Part shown: one piece after another, positions 9,543 to 17,492 of the stretch
How the letters are laid out: each line of letters starts with the position of its first letter
Numbering within the stretch: position 1 is the stretch's first letter
NCBI GenBank assembly: GCA_963755755.1
Contig: CAVWLJ010000017.1
Span: forward strand, 1 to 64,000
Origin: DATKNA01 sp963755755
GTDB lineage: Bacteria > Actinomycetota > Actinomycetes > Actinomycetales > Kineosporiaceae
DNA length: 64,000 bases
Direction of reading: 5' to 3'
Notes under the pieces: model-generated
Seen by the model: only the letters and a program-made list of their open reading frames with translations
Databases searched by the model: none
Told to the model about the DNA's origin: nothing
Made by a program: the position numbers and the translations under genes

Positions 9543-9617
9543 GCGGTGATCACCGGGCGGGCCGGGGTGGGCAAGACAACCTTGCCCCTGACGGTCGTGG
9601 AGCTGGCTCAGCAGTGA
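9543..9617 (+). pseudogene. Orphan P-loop fragment (NB-ARC/AAA-like)
   Basis: A 24-codon stretch reads AVITGRAGVGKTTLPLT followed by VVELAQQ and a stop. GRAGVGKTT is a Walker A motif of the NB-ARC/STAND type found in actinobacterial regulators. Nothing before or after extends it into a domain, so it looks like a scrap of a larger gene left by rearrangement. It is short enough that chance cannot be fully excluded. Confidence 0.35.
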
Positions 9618-9839
9618 GGGATGTCAGTGGCTCGCGCGACGGCCACTCGAGCGCTCCCGACGGCGTCCGGTTGATAGGGCTCTCACGCGGCGGTTGGCAT
9701 GACTCTTGGCATGACCGATCCCTGTGCGCTGCTGCCCACAGCCATCCCCCTTTGACGTCTAACCCCATGGAAGGTCTCCCGGAGGGTCGAGGTGTCAGGT
9801 CAGCAGGGGGATCGGGCCGTGCCGGACGGGCTGGAGCGC

Positions 9840-10721
9840 CTATGCATCCTTCTGATACAGACCTTTCGACAGATCTACCAGAGTAAGCCTGTTGCCGAAG
9901 GGGTCCTGTACCACTGCGACCCTGCCTGCGGACGTATCTTCGAGTAGTACCACCGCCTTACCGCCCGCGGCTACGAATACTGCAACGGCATCTTCTACTG
10001 AGTCAACCAACAAGTCAGTCCTGGGGTCATGTTCGGTAGTCAGGACCAATTCGCTCTCGCCCAGACGAACGGCAGCCGCGCCTTCCCTTCTCCAGACCGT
10101 GTGCATGCCGAGCTGCTCCCGGTAGAAGTCCAAGCCTTGCTCGACGGTGGGTACGTTGACGAGTATCGCCCCTACTCTCCTCAGTACTGGCACATCGTCA
10201 TGTCGGGCATCAACGGTTATGAGTTCACCGGCCTTTATATCTCGCCGTGCAATGTCCGCTTGCTGTTCGTGGTCGTTCCAGACGTTCGGGTCGTCAGAGT
10301 GGCTGATGTAGCGGGCAGGCACGGGATAGAGATAGATTTGTCCGCTGACGTTGTGAGTGGCCGCGTAGTCTTCGGGTGACAGGGCCTTCAGCTCCGCAAA
10401 CGTGAGTTTCTTCAGCTCATACCGAATGACTATTTCGCCCTCTTTGAAGTCTCGGGCGGCATACAGACCGTTGCCAAACATGCTGCCTTTGCCGATGGTC
10501 ACATCTGCGCTACTCGTGTGCGGCTCCACGCCTGATACGCCTCCTGCCAGCTCCCTGAAGGACGTTCCACAACTGGGCGTCTCGGTAGTCCCGATGCCCA
10601 GCCTCGCGGCGATCGACGCCATCGCCGCCCACTCTGACTCGTACCGTTCGCGAGGCTCCGGGACCAGGCGTACCGTCCGCTCCCAAAGCTCCCGCGGGTA
10701 CTGCCCCCGGTGATCACCCAT
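9840..10721 (-). CDS. Chimeric ORF: IS3 OrfA-like N-terminus, SET domain, VOC (glyoxalase-like) domain
   Basis: One uninterrupted 293-aa ORF with three parts. Residues 1-47 (YPRELWERTVRLV, YESEWAAMASIAARLGIG) match the start of IS3-family OrfA transposases. Residues 74-176 form a SET lysine-methyltransferase fold: a GKGSMFGNGLYAARDF entry, RYISHSDDPN in place of the usual NHS motif, and GELITVDA where the catalytic Tyr motif ELxxDY normally stands (Tyr replaced by Ala). Residues 181-288 form a VOC domain (AILVNVPTVEQGLDFYREQLG start, VAVVQDPFGNRLTLVDLSKG end) without the usual His/Glu metal ligands. GC is lower than in neighbouring genes, suggesting transfer. The native start may be inside, near V74 (GTG). 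The SET protein could methylate a protein lysine and the VOC part could bind a small ligand; both roles are inference. Confidence 0.7.
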   Translation of the reverse strand: MGDHRGQYPRELWERTVRLVPEPRERYESEWAAMASIAARLGIGTTETPSCGTSFRELAGGVSGVEPHTSSADVTIGKGSMFGNGLYAARDFKEGEIVIRYELKKLTFAELKALSPEDYAATHNVSGQIYLYPVPARYISHSDDPNVWNDHEQQADIARRDIKAGELITVDARHDDVPVLRRVGAILVNVPTVEQGLDFYREQLGMHTVWRREGAAAVRLGESELVLTTEHDPRTDLLVDSVEDAVAVFVAAGGKAVVLLEDTSAGRVAVVQDPFGNRLTLVDLSKGLYQKDA

Positions 10722-10909
10722 GACCCCATCCTCCTCAAGAGATGGAGTCTTCGGACACGCCCGGGGGCTTCAGCACCGAGACGGCCTCGTCACGCGTAGA
10801 TCCGGCGAGTCGCGCCCGCCAAGCAGACGGCTACAGAGCCTCCGGACCGGCAGGCGGCGACTGACAGCAGCGCGGACCGCGGATTCGGAGTCGGGCCCGC
10901 TTTGTCAGA

Positions 10910-11692
10910 TCACGACAAGCCCGCCATCTGACCGCCGTCGATGACGAGGGCGTGACCGACGACGAAGGCGGCGGCGTCCGAACACATCCAGAGGACGGCG
11001 CCTGCGATCTCCTCGGGCGTTCCCATCCGCCCGACCGGTTCTTGCCCAATGACCCGCTGCCGGCCCTCGGCGCTGTCCCCGGTGAACCTCTGCATCATGG
11101 CTGTGTCGATGATGCCCGGGCAGACCGCGTTGATCCGGAGGTTCGCCTGGGCGTAGTCGAGCGCCGCGGCCTTGGTGAGACCGATCACACCGTGCTTGGC
11201 GGCGCTGTAGGCGGCCTGGCCCTTCACGGCGGTGACGCCGGCGCCGGAAGAGGTGTTGACGATCGCGCCGCCGCCTTGCTGGAGCATGAGCGGGATCTCG
11301 TGCTTCATGCACAGGAACACCCCGCGCAGGTTGATGTCCAGGATCCGGTCCCACTCCTCGTCGCTGACGTCGGCGGCGGGCCCGACTGGTTGTTCCACGC
11401 CGGCGTTGTTGAACGCGATGTCCAGCCGCCCGAACGCGTCGAACGTCTGGTCCAGCGCGGCCTTGACGTCCTGGCCGCTCGTCACGTCGCATCGGACCAC
11501 CAGGACGCGCCCGCCCTGGTCCTCGATCAGCCCGGCGGTCTCCCGATTGCCCGGCTCGGACACGTCGGCGACGACCACAGTGGCGCCGGCCGACGCGAAG
11601 GCGACAGCGGTGGCTCGGCCGATACCGCTCGCGGCGCCCGTCACGAAGGCCACCTTCCCCGCGAAGCTTCCCTGGTCAGTGCTCGCAGCCAT
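10910..11692 (-). CDS. SDR-family oxidoreductase
   Basis: A 260-aa classical short-chain dehydrogenase/reductase. Rossmann cofactor motif TGAASGIG at residues ~19-26, DVT near 70, NNAG at ~98, catalytic Ser in NTSSGAG, the YSAAK active site (Tyr/Lys) at ~165, then PG and a C-terminal VIDGG. Acidic VVADVSEP after beta-2 suggests NAD preference. The start at 11692 (MAASTDQGSF) gives the family's usual length; the frame stays open further upstream without a good RBS. The substrate is unknown, and these enzymes are often annotated as glucose 1-dehydrogenase or 3-oxoacyl-ACP reductase by similarity alone. It stands alone, divergent from the PD40 remnant and methyltransferase. Confidence 0.85.
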   Translation of the reverse strand: MAASTDQGSFAGKVAFVTGAASGIGRATAVAFASAGATVVVADVSEPGNRETAGLIEDQGGRVLVVRCDVTSGQDVKAALDQTFDAFGRLDIAFNNAGVEQPVGPAADVSDEEWDRILDINLRGVFLCMKHEIPLMLQQGGGAIVNTSSGAGVTAVKGQAAYSAAKHGVIGLTKAAALDYAQANLRINAVCPGIIDTAMMQRFTGDSAEGRQRVIGQEPVGRMGTPEEIAGAVLWMCSDAAAFVVGHALVIDGGQMAGLS

Positions 11693-11998
11693 GGTTCGGA
11701 GCCGTCCTTTCAGCGTTCCCCGCCAGGTGCCAGAGGCTGAGCAGGGATTGATCAAGTCGTTCGTCCATCGCGCCTATGCCTGCGCCGCCCGGTCCAGGCG
11801 CATCGTCCGGTCGAACACGTTGCGGGAGCCGATGCATCGGTTGCAGATCAGGTCTACCAGTTCGGCCAGGAAGCGCCTTACGTGCTGGATCCCCCAGGCG
11901 CCGGTCGCGTCCCCTGACATGGTGACGCTCGCGGTTACCAGTCTCGGAGTGGCACTCATGACATGGGCGCCGGCGCAGGTGTCTAGGCGAGGCGCGCG

Positions 11999-12188
11999 AC
12001 CGGACACCGCAACGGCAACCCGCAGTGATCCCCGGATGGCTCCGGCCCCGTCCTCACCGATCGTCCGAGCGTCGACGTCAACGACTCGGAGACCTGGACC
12101 ATGCGCGATCTCGGAACCCAGAGGCGGAAGATCTCGAATTCGCGCCCGACTTCGACTTCCGGCCCACGTGCGGCGTCCGGAACGGGGG
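11999..12188 (+). pseudogene. Decayed C-terminal copy of the PD40 propeller gene
   Basis: Translation gives TGHRNGNPQ, a TGA where the paralogue has Trp, SPDG, VLTDRPSV, ETWTMRDLGTQRRKISNS, a one-base frame change, then PDFDFRPTCGVRNG. This aligns blade for blade with the end of the intact gene at 4949-5986 (TGRRNGNPQWSPDG, TDRPSV, YTMRYVGGDRRKIS, PDFDYRPAW). Similarity stops abruptly upstream of about 11999. It is a paralogous remnant, not a duplicate of identical sequence, with one in-frame stop and one frameshift. The 240 bp between it and the SDR start show nothing recognisable. Confidence 0.7.
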
Positions 12189-12254
12189 CCGGGCATGAAC
12201 CCGGTCGCACGAGTCACGGTGGCGGAGGAGGGAGCATCTGGTTGGCTGACTGCC

Positions 12255-13154
12255 ATGAACGCCGAGAGCGACCCCGTGGCACATAACCGTGTCGCCTGGG
12301 ACCATCTGGTGGGCGAGGACAACGAATGGACCCGTCCCGTGTCCTCAGATGTGATCAGGCGTGCCAGGCACGGTGACTGGTCGGTCGTGCTGATCGGTCA
12401 CGAGCCGGTCGACCCGTCCTGGTTCCCGCAGGACATCACCGGGGTTGATGTCCTGTGTCTGGCGTCCGGAGGTGGCCAACAGGGACCAGTTCTCGCGGCC
12501 GCGGGCGCCAGGGTGACGGTGCTGGACAACTCCCCGCGGCAGTTGGAGCAGGACCAGTTCGTCGCCGCCCGCGACGGATTGGACGTGACCACCGTCTTGG
12601 GGGACATGCGAGACCTCAGCGTGTTCGCCGACGAGCGGTTCGATCTGGTCTTCAATCCGGTGTCCAACCTGTTCTGTCCGCAGCTTGCTCCGATGTGGCG
12701 GGAGTGCTTTCGGGTACTGCGCCCCGGCGGCATCCTGCTGGTCGGGTTCGTCAATCCGGACCTGTACATCTTCGATGTCGAGGTGATGGACTCCACCGGC
12801 GAGTTGGTGGTGCGGCACTCGCTGCCGTACTCCGACCTGACCCATCTATCCCCGGACGAGCGGGCCCAGGCACTCGGTGCTGACGCCCCCGTGGAGTACA
12901 GCCACACGATGAGCGAGCAGCTGGGTGGGCAGCTCGCGGCCGGATTCGTCATCACCGGCTTCGAGGAGGCCCCGCATCACGCGAGCGCCACCGCTCGCTA
13001 CATGCCCGGTTACTACGCGACCCGGGCGGTCAAGCTTGCCCGCCAGGTAGGGCCTGGCCCCAGACATTGGGCGCTCGAAGGTCATCCTTTGCCGGTGTCA
13101 CCCTGGGCCAGAGAAACCGGCGTGGCAACCAGGTCCACGAAAAGATCGGCCTGA
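12255..13154 (+). CDS. Class I SAM-dependent methyltransferase
   Basis: About 300 aa. After MNAESDPVAHNRVAWDHLV comes the SAM-binding motif DVLCLASGGGQQGPVLAAAG (a CLASGGG variant of GxGxG), then VTVLDNSPRQLEQD (acidic ribose-binding Asp), LGDMRDLSVF (motif II), FDLVFNPVSNLF (motif post-II) and FRVLRPGGILLVGF (motif III). This is the arrangement of ubiE-like small-molecule methyltransferases; the substrate is unknown. The ATG at 12255 is preferred because the homology starts there. An in-frame ATG at 12195, overlapping the PD40 remnant, is less likely. A GGAGGAGGGA stretch lies about 20 bases upstream, rather far for an RBS. Confidence 0.8.
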   Translation: MNAESDPVAHNRVAWDHLVGEDNEWTRPVSSDVIRRARHGDWSVVLIGHEPVDPSWFPQDITGVDVLCLASGGGQQGPVLAAAGARVTVLDNSPRQLEQDQFVAARDGLDVTTVLGDMRDLSVFADERFDLVFNPVSNLFCPQLAPMWRECFRVLRPGGILLVGFVNPDLYIFDVEVMDSTGELVVRHSLPYSDLTHLSPDERAQALGADAPVEYSHTMSEQLGGQLAAGFVITGFEEAPHHASATARYMPGYYATRAVKLARQVGPGPRHWALEGHPLPVSPWARETGVATRSTKRSA

Positions 13155-13179
13155 GGCGATCCGGCCACAGGCAGCCTGT

Positions 13180-13827
13180 TCAGGAAGTGCTCGCCTTCTC
13201 CAGGGCCAGGCGTTGGCGGACGACCCGGCGGGCCAGCTCCAGGGCTGCCGGGTCGTCGTGGAGGACGAACTTGGTGTCCGCGCCCAGCAGGATGGCGTGG
13301 AGCTCGAAGGCGAGCAGGTCGGGATCCTCGTGGGCGGGAAGTTCGCGCTGCTCGATGGCGGTGGCCGCGAAGGATCGCAGTAGCGCGGTGAAGTCTGACT
13401 GGATCCCGGCCAGCCGGTCCTTGACCGGGCCGGGTCGGGCGCCCATCTCGAGTGACGTGGCAGCGAAGAAGCAGCCCCCGGGGAAGACGCGGCGCTGGAC
13501 GTAGCTGAAGAAGGCCTCGCACGCCGCGGCGAGCTGGCCCAGGCCTGGGCGGGCGGCGAGCGCGGGCCGCACGACCTCCTCGTTCAGAATGCGCTCCGCC
13601 TCTTCCACGGTGGCCAACTGTAATTCCTGTTTCGAGCCGAAGTGGGCGTAGAGGCCGCTCTTGCTGATGCCGGTCGCGGCGGCCAGGTTCCCGATCGACA
13701 AGCCCTCCAGCCCCTCCACGCTCGCCAGGGAGGCGGCGGTGCGCAGGATCGCGCTGCGGGTGCGTTCGCCGTCGGCACGTCGCTGTCGCTGCTTCGGGGC
13801 GTGCTGGTCGGTGGCGCCGGTCGTCAT
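13180..13827 (-). CDS. TetR-family transcriptional repressor
   Basis: A 215-aa TetR regulator. The N-terminal helix-turn-helix is clear (RSAILRTAASLASVEGLEG, IGNLAAATGISKSGLYAHF), followed by the all-helical ligand domain (VVRPALAARPGLGQLAAACE, FPGGCFFAATSLEMG) typical of the TetR_C/YcdC-like class. The ATG at 13827 is taken; a TTG three codons upstream is possible. It is transcribed away from the OsmC gene, and a 54-bp palindromic operator lies between the two, starting 9 bp before this gene. Autorepression and control of the OsmC gene are therefore likely. Confidence 0.88.
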   Translation of the reverse strand: MTTGATDQHAPKQRQRRADGERTRSAILRTAASLASVEGLEGLSIGNLAAATGISKSGLYAHFGSKQELQLATVEEAERILNEEVVRPALAARPGLGQLAAACEAFFSYVQRRVFPGGCFFAATSLEMGARPGPVKDRLAGIQSDFTALLRSFAATAIEQRELPAHEDPDLLAFELHAILLGADTKFVLHDDPAALELARRVVRQRLALEKASTS

Positions 13828-13835
13828 GGTTGACA

Positions 13836-13889
13836 AGTTAGCACGATCGGTCGTACTTTCTCAATCTAGTACGACCGATCGTGCTAACT
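13836..13889. promoter_or_regulatory. 22-bp perfect inverted repeat, probable double TetR operator
   Basis: Arms 13836-13857 and 13868-13889 are exact reverse complements separated by 10 bp. Each arm contains ACGATCGGTCGT or its complement ACGACCGATCGT, itself a near-palindrome of the kind TetR dimers bind. The layout suggests two TetR sites arranged symmetrically in the 126-bp gap between the divergent tetR and OsmC genes, overlapping both promoters. Confidence 0.8.
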
Positions 13890-13953
13890 ATGCGGGTGAG
13901 ACGGTCTCGCGCTCACCTCCAACTGCCCCACTTCCATCAGAAGGAGCTCCACC

Positions 13954-14514
13954 ATGCCTGTCACCAGCACCGTCAACGGGGTCGACCTCGAGCGCCTGAC
14001 CGGAACGATCGAGGCCGTCACCGCCGACCCCACCCTCGGGCGGTTCCAGTTCCGCGCCCACACGGACTGGATCGACGGCGGCCACAGTCGCACGATGATC
14101 CAGGGCTTCTACGGGGCGGGGCAGGAGGACGCGACCCGCAGTCAGCCGTTCGTTCTGGACACCGACGAACCGCCGGTCCTGCTCGGCGAGAACCGGGCAC
14201 CCAACGCCGGCGAGTACGCGCTCCAGGCTCTCGCGGCATGCCTGGCAGGAACCATCGTCTACCACGCCGCAGCCCGCGGCATCGCACTCGACGGCCTGGA
14301 GTGCAGGGTCCAGGGCGACCTGGAACTGCAGGGCTTTCTCGGGCTGGACGGCGACGTCCGCCCCGGCTACCAGCAGATCCAGGTCACCATCACGGTGGCC
14401 GGCGACCTCGACGACGACCAGCTCGCCGAGCTCCGCAGCCTGACCCGGTACTCACCCGTCCGGGACACGATCAGCAACCCGGTCCCCGTCGCGATCGACC
14501 TCACCCGCGCGTGA
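13954..14514 (+). CDS. OsmC-family protein
   Basis: A 186-aa OsmC/Ohr-superfamily protein. The N-terminal beta part holds FRAHTDWIDGG and IQGFYGAGQEDATRSQPF. The helical core is NAGEYALQALAACLAGTIVYHAA, with one conserved Cys in AACL, and C-terminal strands carry ECRVQGDLELQG. The peroxidatic Cys position is filled; a classic second Cys at the usual place is not obvious (a Cys in ECRV follows about 28 residues later). The family reduces organic hydroperoxides or binds small thiol targets. AGAAGGAGCTCC upstream gives a strong RBS. It is probably repressed by the divergent TetR through the palindrome at 13836-13889. Confidence 0.85.
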   Translation: MPVTSTVNGVDLERLTGTIEAVTADPTLGRFQFRAHTDWIDGGHSRTMIQGFYGAGQEDATRSQPFVLDTDEPPVLLGENRAPNAGEYALQALAACLAGTIVYHAAARGIALDGLECRVQGDLELQGFLGLDGDVRPGYQQIQVTITVAGDLDDDQLAELRSLTRYSPVRDTISNPVPVAIDLTRA

Positions 14515-14522
14515 AGGCCCCC

Positions 14523-14555
14523 GATGTCCGCGCCGTTGTCCATGGCGCGGACATC
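14523..14555. terminator. Stem-loop between convergent genes
   Basis: GATGTCCGCGCC (14523-14534), a 9-base loop and its perfect complement GGCGCGGACATC (14544-14555). It lies just after the OsmC stop and before the end of the convergent TetR gene, so it may terminate both. No U-tract follows, as is usual in GC-rich actinobacteria. Confidence 0.65.
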
Positions 14556-14592
14556 GCGGCCCGGCGGCCTTTCCCTCGAACCGGACGAGTGC

Positions 14593-15240
14593 TCACGGCA
14601 GGAGTGTCGCCGTGAGCGTCGTGCGCAGCCAGTCCCGGTACTGGCCGGGGTTCCACGAACACTGCACGGTGAGCATTCGGTGCACCTCCGCGCTCGTGAG
14701 CGTCCAGATGATCGAGCCGGCAGTCTCGACGGACATCTGGTCGCGAAGCGGACCGTTCGCAGCGATCCACGCGGCGGTCGTCGTCATCGCTTGACGGCGC
14801 TGCCGTAGCTGCAGGTCATCCTGCAAGGCGGCGATCTCCGGCTCGACAGCGGCAGCACTGCGCATGAGGTCGTTGAGCGGTCGGAGCCGTTCGAGCTGAC
14901 CCGTGATGCCGTCGGCGAACAGCCGCAGTTGCTCCCTCTGGTCTGTCGTCGCCTGAACCGCCCTCGGTCCCGGACGGTCGAGGACAGGGACGTCGCGGTC
15001 ATCGCCCCCGATCGCCACGTCCATGACCTCTTTCAGGACGCCGAGCTTGTTCGCGAACAGAGTGAAGATCAGGTCCTCGGACACCTCGGCCTGCCGGGCG
15101 ATCGCCGCGATCGTCGTCCGGGCGTAGCCGTCGGCGAGGAACAGTGCGGCGGCGGCGTCGAGGATCTGCCGACGCCGTTGGCGGGCGGCGTCGCGTCGCC
15201 GCGACGAGTCGTAGGACCTCCTCTTGACACCCTCGGGCAC
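14593..15240 (-). CDS. TetR-family transcriptional regulator
   Basis: A 215-aa TetR regulator. The Arg-rich N-terminus leads into the HTH (RQILDAAAALFLADGYARTT, AIARQAEVSEDLIFTLFANK). The C-terminal ligand domain is helical with no obvious metal site and ends WNPGQYRDWLRTTLTATLL. It is divergent from a SAM methyltransferase gene, with a dyad in the 56-bp gap. Control of that methyltransferase and of itself is likely but inferred. It is convergent with the OsmC gene. Confidence 0.88.
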   Translation of the reverse strand: MPEGVKRRSYDSSRRRDAARQRRRQILDAAAALFLADGYARTTIAAIARQAEVSEDLIFTLFANKLGVLKEVMDVAIGGDDRDVPVLDRPGPRAVQATTDQREQLRLFADGITGQLERLRPLNDLMRSAAAVEPEIAALQDDLQLRQRRQAMTTTAAWIAANGPLRDQMSVETAGSIIWTLTSAEVHRMLTVQCSWNPGQYRDWLRTTLTATLLP

Positions 15241-15259
15241 ACCGAGGAGTGTAGGCCAT

Positions 15260-15287
15260 ATTCGTTCTAGTCTAACTCGAACAGAAT
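15260..15287. promoter_or_regulatory. Imperfect dyad, candidate TetR operator
   Basis: ATTCGTTCTAGT and, across a short spacer, ACTCGAACAGAAT form an imperfect inverted repeat (ATTC-GTTC-AGT halves) in the gap between the divergent TetR and methyltransferase genes. The position over both promoters and the symmetry fit an operator for the neighbouring TetR. The right arm has one extra base. Confidence 0.5.
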
Positions 15288-15296
15288 TGAGGAGCC

Positions 15297-15908
15297 ATGT
15301 CTGTCGGCTACGCGCTCGCGTACGCGACGAGGATCACGCCGTGGGAGCGGGCAGCGGAGGGAGATCGTGAGGGGCTCGACCGGCTCGCCTCGCGTGAGGA
15401 GGCCGAGCACGGAGGTCCCGGCCGCATGCTCGACCTGGGATGCGGGTCGGGGGTACACACCGTCGGGTTCGCTGCTCGTGGCTGGAAGGCCTGCGGTGTC
15501 GACCAGATCGGTGCGGCCCTGCGCAGGGCGCGTCGGCGGGCGGAGGACGGGCACGTGAGCGTCGACTTCGTGCAGGGCGATGTCACCTCGCTCAGTGCGG
15601 CCGACCTGGGCACGGGCTTCGACTTCTTTCTCGACGTCGGTTGCTTCCACGGGCTCTCCGACGCTCAGCGCACCGCGATGGGGCGATCCGTCACGTCCCT
15701 CGCAGCCGCGGACGCCACCATGCTTCTGCTCGCGTTCACACCCGGTGCCGCGCCGCGCCCCTTGCCCCGTGGCGCCGGCGCCGCAGCCATCACACGTGCC
15801 TTTCCCGGCTGGGAGATCATCGATACGGAGCTCGCTGTCACCGACGGAATGCCCCGACCGCTGCGAAAGGCCGCCCCCGTCTGGTACCGGTTGCGGAACA
15901 ACGGATAG
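15297..15908 (+). CDS. Class I SAM-dependent methyltransferase
   Basis: A 203-aa thiopurine/tellurite-resistance-like methyltransferase. Motif I is MLDLGCGSGVHTVGFAARGW, motif II region CGVDQIGAALRRARR, then DFVQGDVTSLSAADLG, and DFFLDVGCFHGLSD in the place of motif post-II, a Cys/His-bearing variant typical of this group. GAGGAGCC immediately upstream of the ATG at 15297 is a good RBS. It is divergent from a TetR gene that probably regulates it. The substrate is unknown. Confidence 0.82.
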   Translation: MSVGYALAYATRITPWERAAEGDREGLDRLASREEAEHGGPGRMLDLGCGSGVHTVGFAARGWKACGVDQIGAALRRARRRAEDGHVSVDFVQGDVTSLSAADLGTGFDFFLDVGCFHGLSDAQRTAMGRSVTSLAAADATMLLLAFTPGAAPRPLPRGAGAAAITRAFPGWEIIDTELAVTDGMPRPLRKAAPVWYRLRNNG

Positions 15909-15936
15909 CCCGCCGCCACGACAATCGAAGCGCGGC

Positions 15937-16266
15937 GTGTCCCGAGTGGTGCTCGGCTGGCGGTCGATGGTGGACGCTCACGACGAGGGAGTCGATTTCA
16001 GCGTCGGTGTGTTGCCTGACGTCACCCTGATCGGCCTGCGTCAGTACGCGAACGGCAGCGGTGATGCCTTCGACCCGTTCCGCACCGGGCTGGATCACTT
16101 GGCCCTCGCCGTGCCGTCGAGGGACGAACTGCCCGAGTGGGAGCAGCGGTTCGCCGAGCAGGGGGTGACGTACTCGACGGCTCAGGAGGGTCCGTTCGGC
16201 TGGGCGCTGAACTTCAAGGATCCGGACGGGGTGGCGCTCGAGCTCTTCGCGGCGAAGCCGGCGTAG
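15937..16266 (+). CDS. VOC-family protein, probably 5'-truncated
   Basis: The frame reads VVLGWRSMVDAHDEGVDFSV, LIGLRQYANGSGDAFDPFR, GLDHLALAVPSRDELPEWE and GWALNFKDPDGVALELFA, covering most of a glyoxalase/bleomycin-resistance (VOC) fold including the C-terminal strand with Glu of LELF. The first beta-alpha unit of the family, before the FYxxVLGW motif, is missing. The GTG at 15937 is the only local start and gives 109 aa, shorter than the usual 120-130. It may be truncated by recombination behind the methyltransferase gene, whose stop lies 28 bp upstream. Confidence 0.65.
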   Translation: MSRVVLGWRSMVDAHDEGVDFSVGVLPDVTLIGLRQYANGSGDAFDPFRTGLDHLALAVPSRDELPEWEQRFAEQGVTYSTAQEGPFGWALNFKDPDGVALELFAAKPA

Positions 16267-16269
16267 CCG

Positions 16270-17492
16270 TCAGAAAGGCGATGCGGCGAGCGCCTGCACG
16301 GCCGGAAGGAACAGCGGTGTCGGGTCGGTCTGCCAGTTGAGGTCGAACGCCATCGTCACGTTCTGCGGGAAGAGGCGCCCGGCGTACGAGCAGTACCCCG
16401 CTGTGCCGCCCAGGTGGCCGACGAGCTCGATGCCGCCGGGCACGACGCGCTGTTCCATCCCCAGGCCGTAGCCGATCTGGCCGCCTTGGTCCGGTGCCGG
16501 CGCGAAGGTCAGCATCTGCTTCAGCGTGTCCTGGTGACGGAAGAGTCGGCCGATCGAGCAGCGCATCCAGGAATCGGGCGAGGTCATGGACCGTGGTGAC
16601 GAGCGCCCCTCCGCCGGCAGCACCGGCCATCGACGGGTCGACGCCGGTCAGGTCGGTCAATCGTCCGTCGACCTCCGCGTAGCCGTGCGCGTGGGCGCCC
16701 TTGATCGCGCGGTTCCCCGGCGGGGGAAGGGACGTGCGGGCCAAGCCCAGCGGGTCCACCACCCGCCGGGTGACTTCATGCCGCCACGACCGGCCGGTGG
16801 CGCGCTCGATGATCAGGCCCAGCAGGTTGTAGTCGGTGTTCGAGTACTGGTAGCTGGTTCCGGGCGCGAACACCGGCGGATGGGTGGCGGCGAGATCGAG
16901 GATCTCGTGCATCGTCCACACCTTCTCGGGATGGTGGGCGATGTATTCGTCCTGGGCTTCCAGGTCCCATTCCGGGATCCCGCTCCGGTGGCCGAGCAGC
17001 ATGCGAACCGTGACGTCGGGCGCCGTCGGGAAGCGATCGACGATGTTCGCGGGCAGCACCTCGGGGAGCCGCGCGTCCAGCGACAGCCGGCCGCGCTCGG
17101 CCAGTTGCAGGACGACGACCGAGACGAACGGCTTCATGATGCTGCCGGCGCGGAACCGATCACCCGTGCGCATCGGTACGTCCGGCCGCACCCGGCCGAG
17201 ACCCGCCGCGTCGGCGAAGGCGCCGAGTCTCGGGCTCCGCACGTGCAGGATCGCGCCGGGAGCGTGAAGGCCCGGATCGGCGAGTGCGTCGCGTAGCACC
17301 TGCTGTAGTCGGCCCGCGAGGCCTGGGTCGAAGCGCGTGCGAGACCGGGCCGCCGGCGGCCCGCTGGCTCGCGCGTCGCTCGCCTGCCCCGCTCAGCCCG
17401 ACGACGGCTGGGAATCCGACAGCACCTGCGAGCAGCGTCCTGCGAGAGACGACGTGGCTTTCGCCATGATCGGTCGACTCGTTGTCCCACAT
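16270..17492 (-). CDS. Class C beta-lactamase-like serine hydrolase, frameshifted as sequenced
   Basis: With two one-base insertions removed (near 17350 and 16562) this is one gene of about 406 codons. The N-terminus MWDNESTDHGESHVVSRRTLLAG carries an SRRTLLA twin-arginine-like export motif. The catalytic domain has SxxK in AGSIMKP, YSN in YQYSNTDYNLLG, and HLGGTAGYCSYAG replacing the KTG box with HxG. This is the penicillin-binding/esterase EstB-like family (Beta-lactamase, PF00144). All catalytic residues are present, so the protein is probably functional in the organism. Substrates in the family include D-Ala peptides and esters. It is convergent with the VOC gene, only three bases apart. 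Confidence 0.78.

Noticed and set aside
12026..12030. In-frame TGA in the PD40 relic as selenocysteine
   Set aside because: The paralogue has Trp at this position, no SECIS-like element is visible, and the copy is truncated and frameshifted.
11774..12322. 182-aa minus ORF between the SDR and methyltransferase genes
   Set aside because: No similarity or RBS, and it runs antisense to the PD40 relic and the methyltransferase start.
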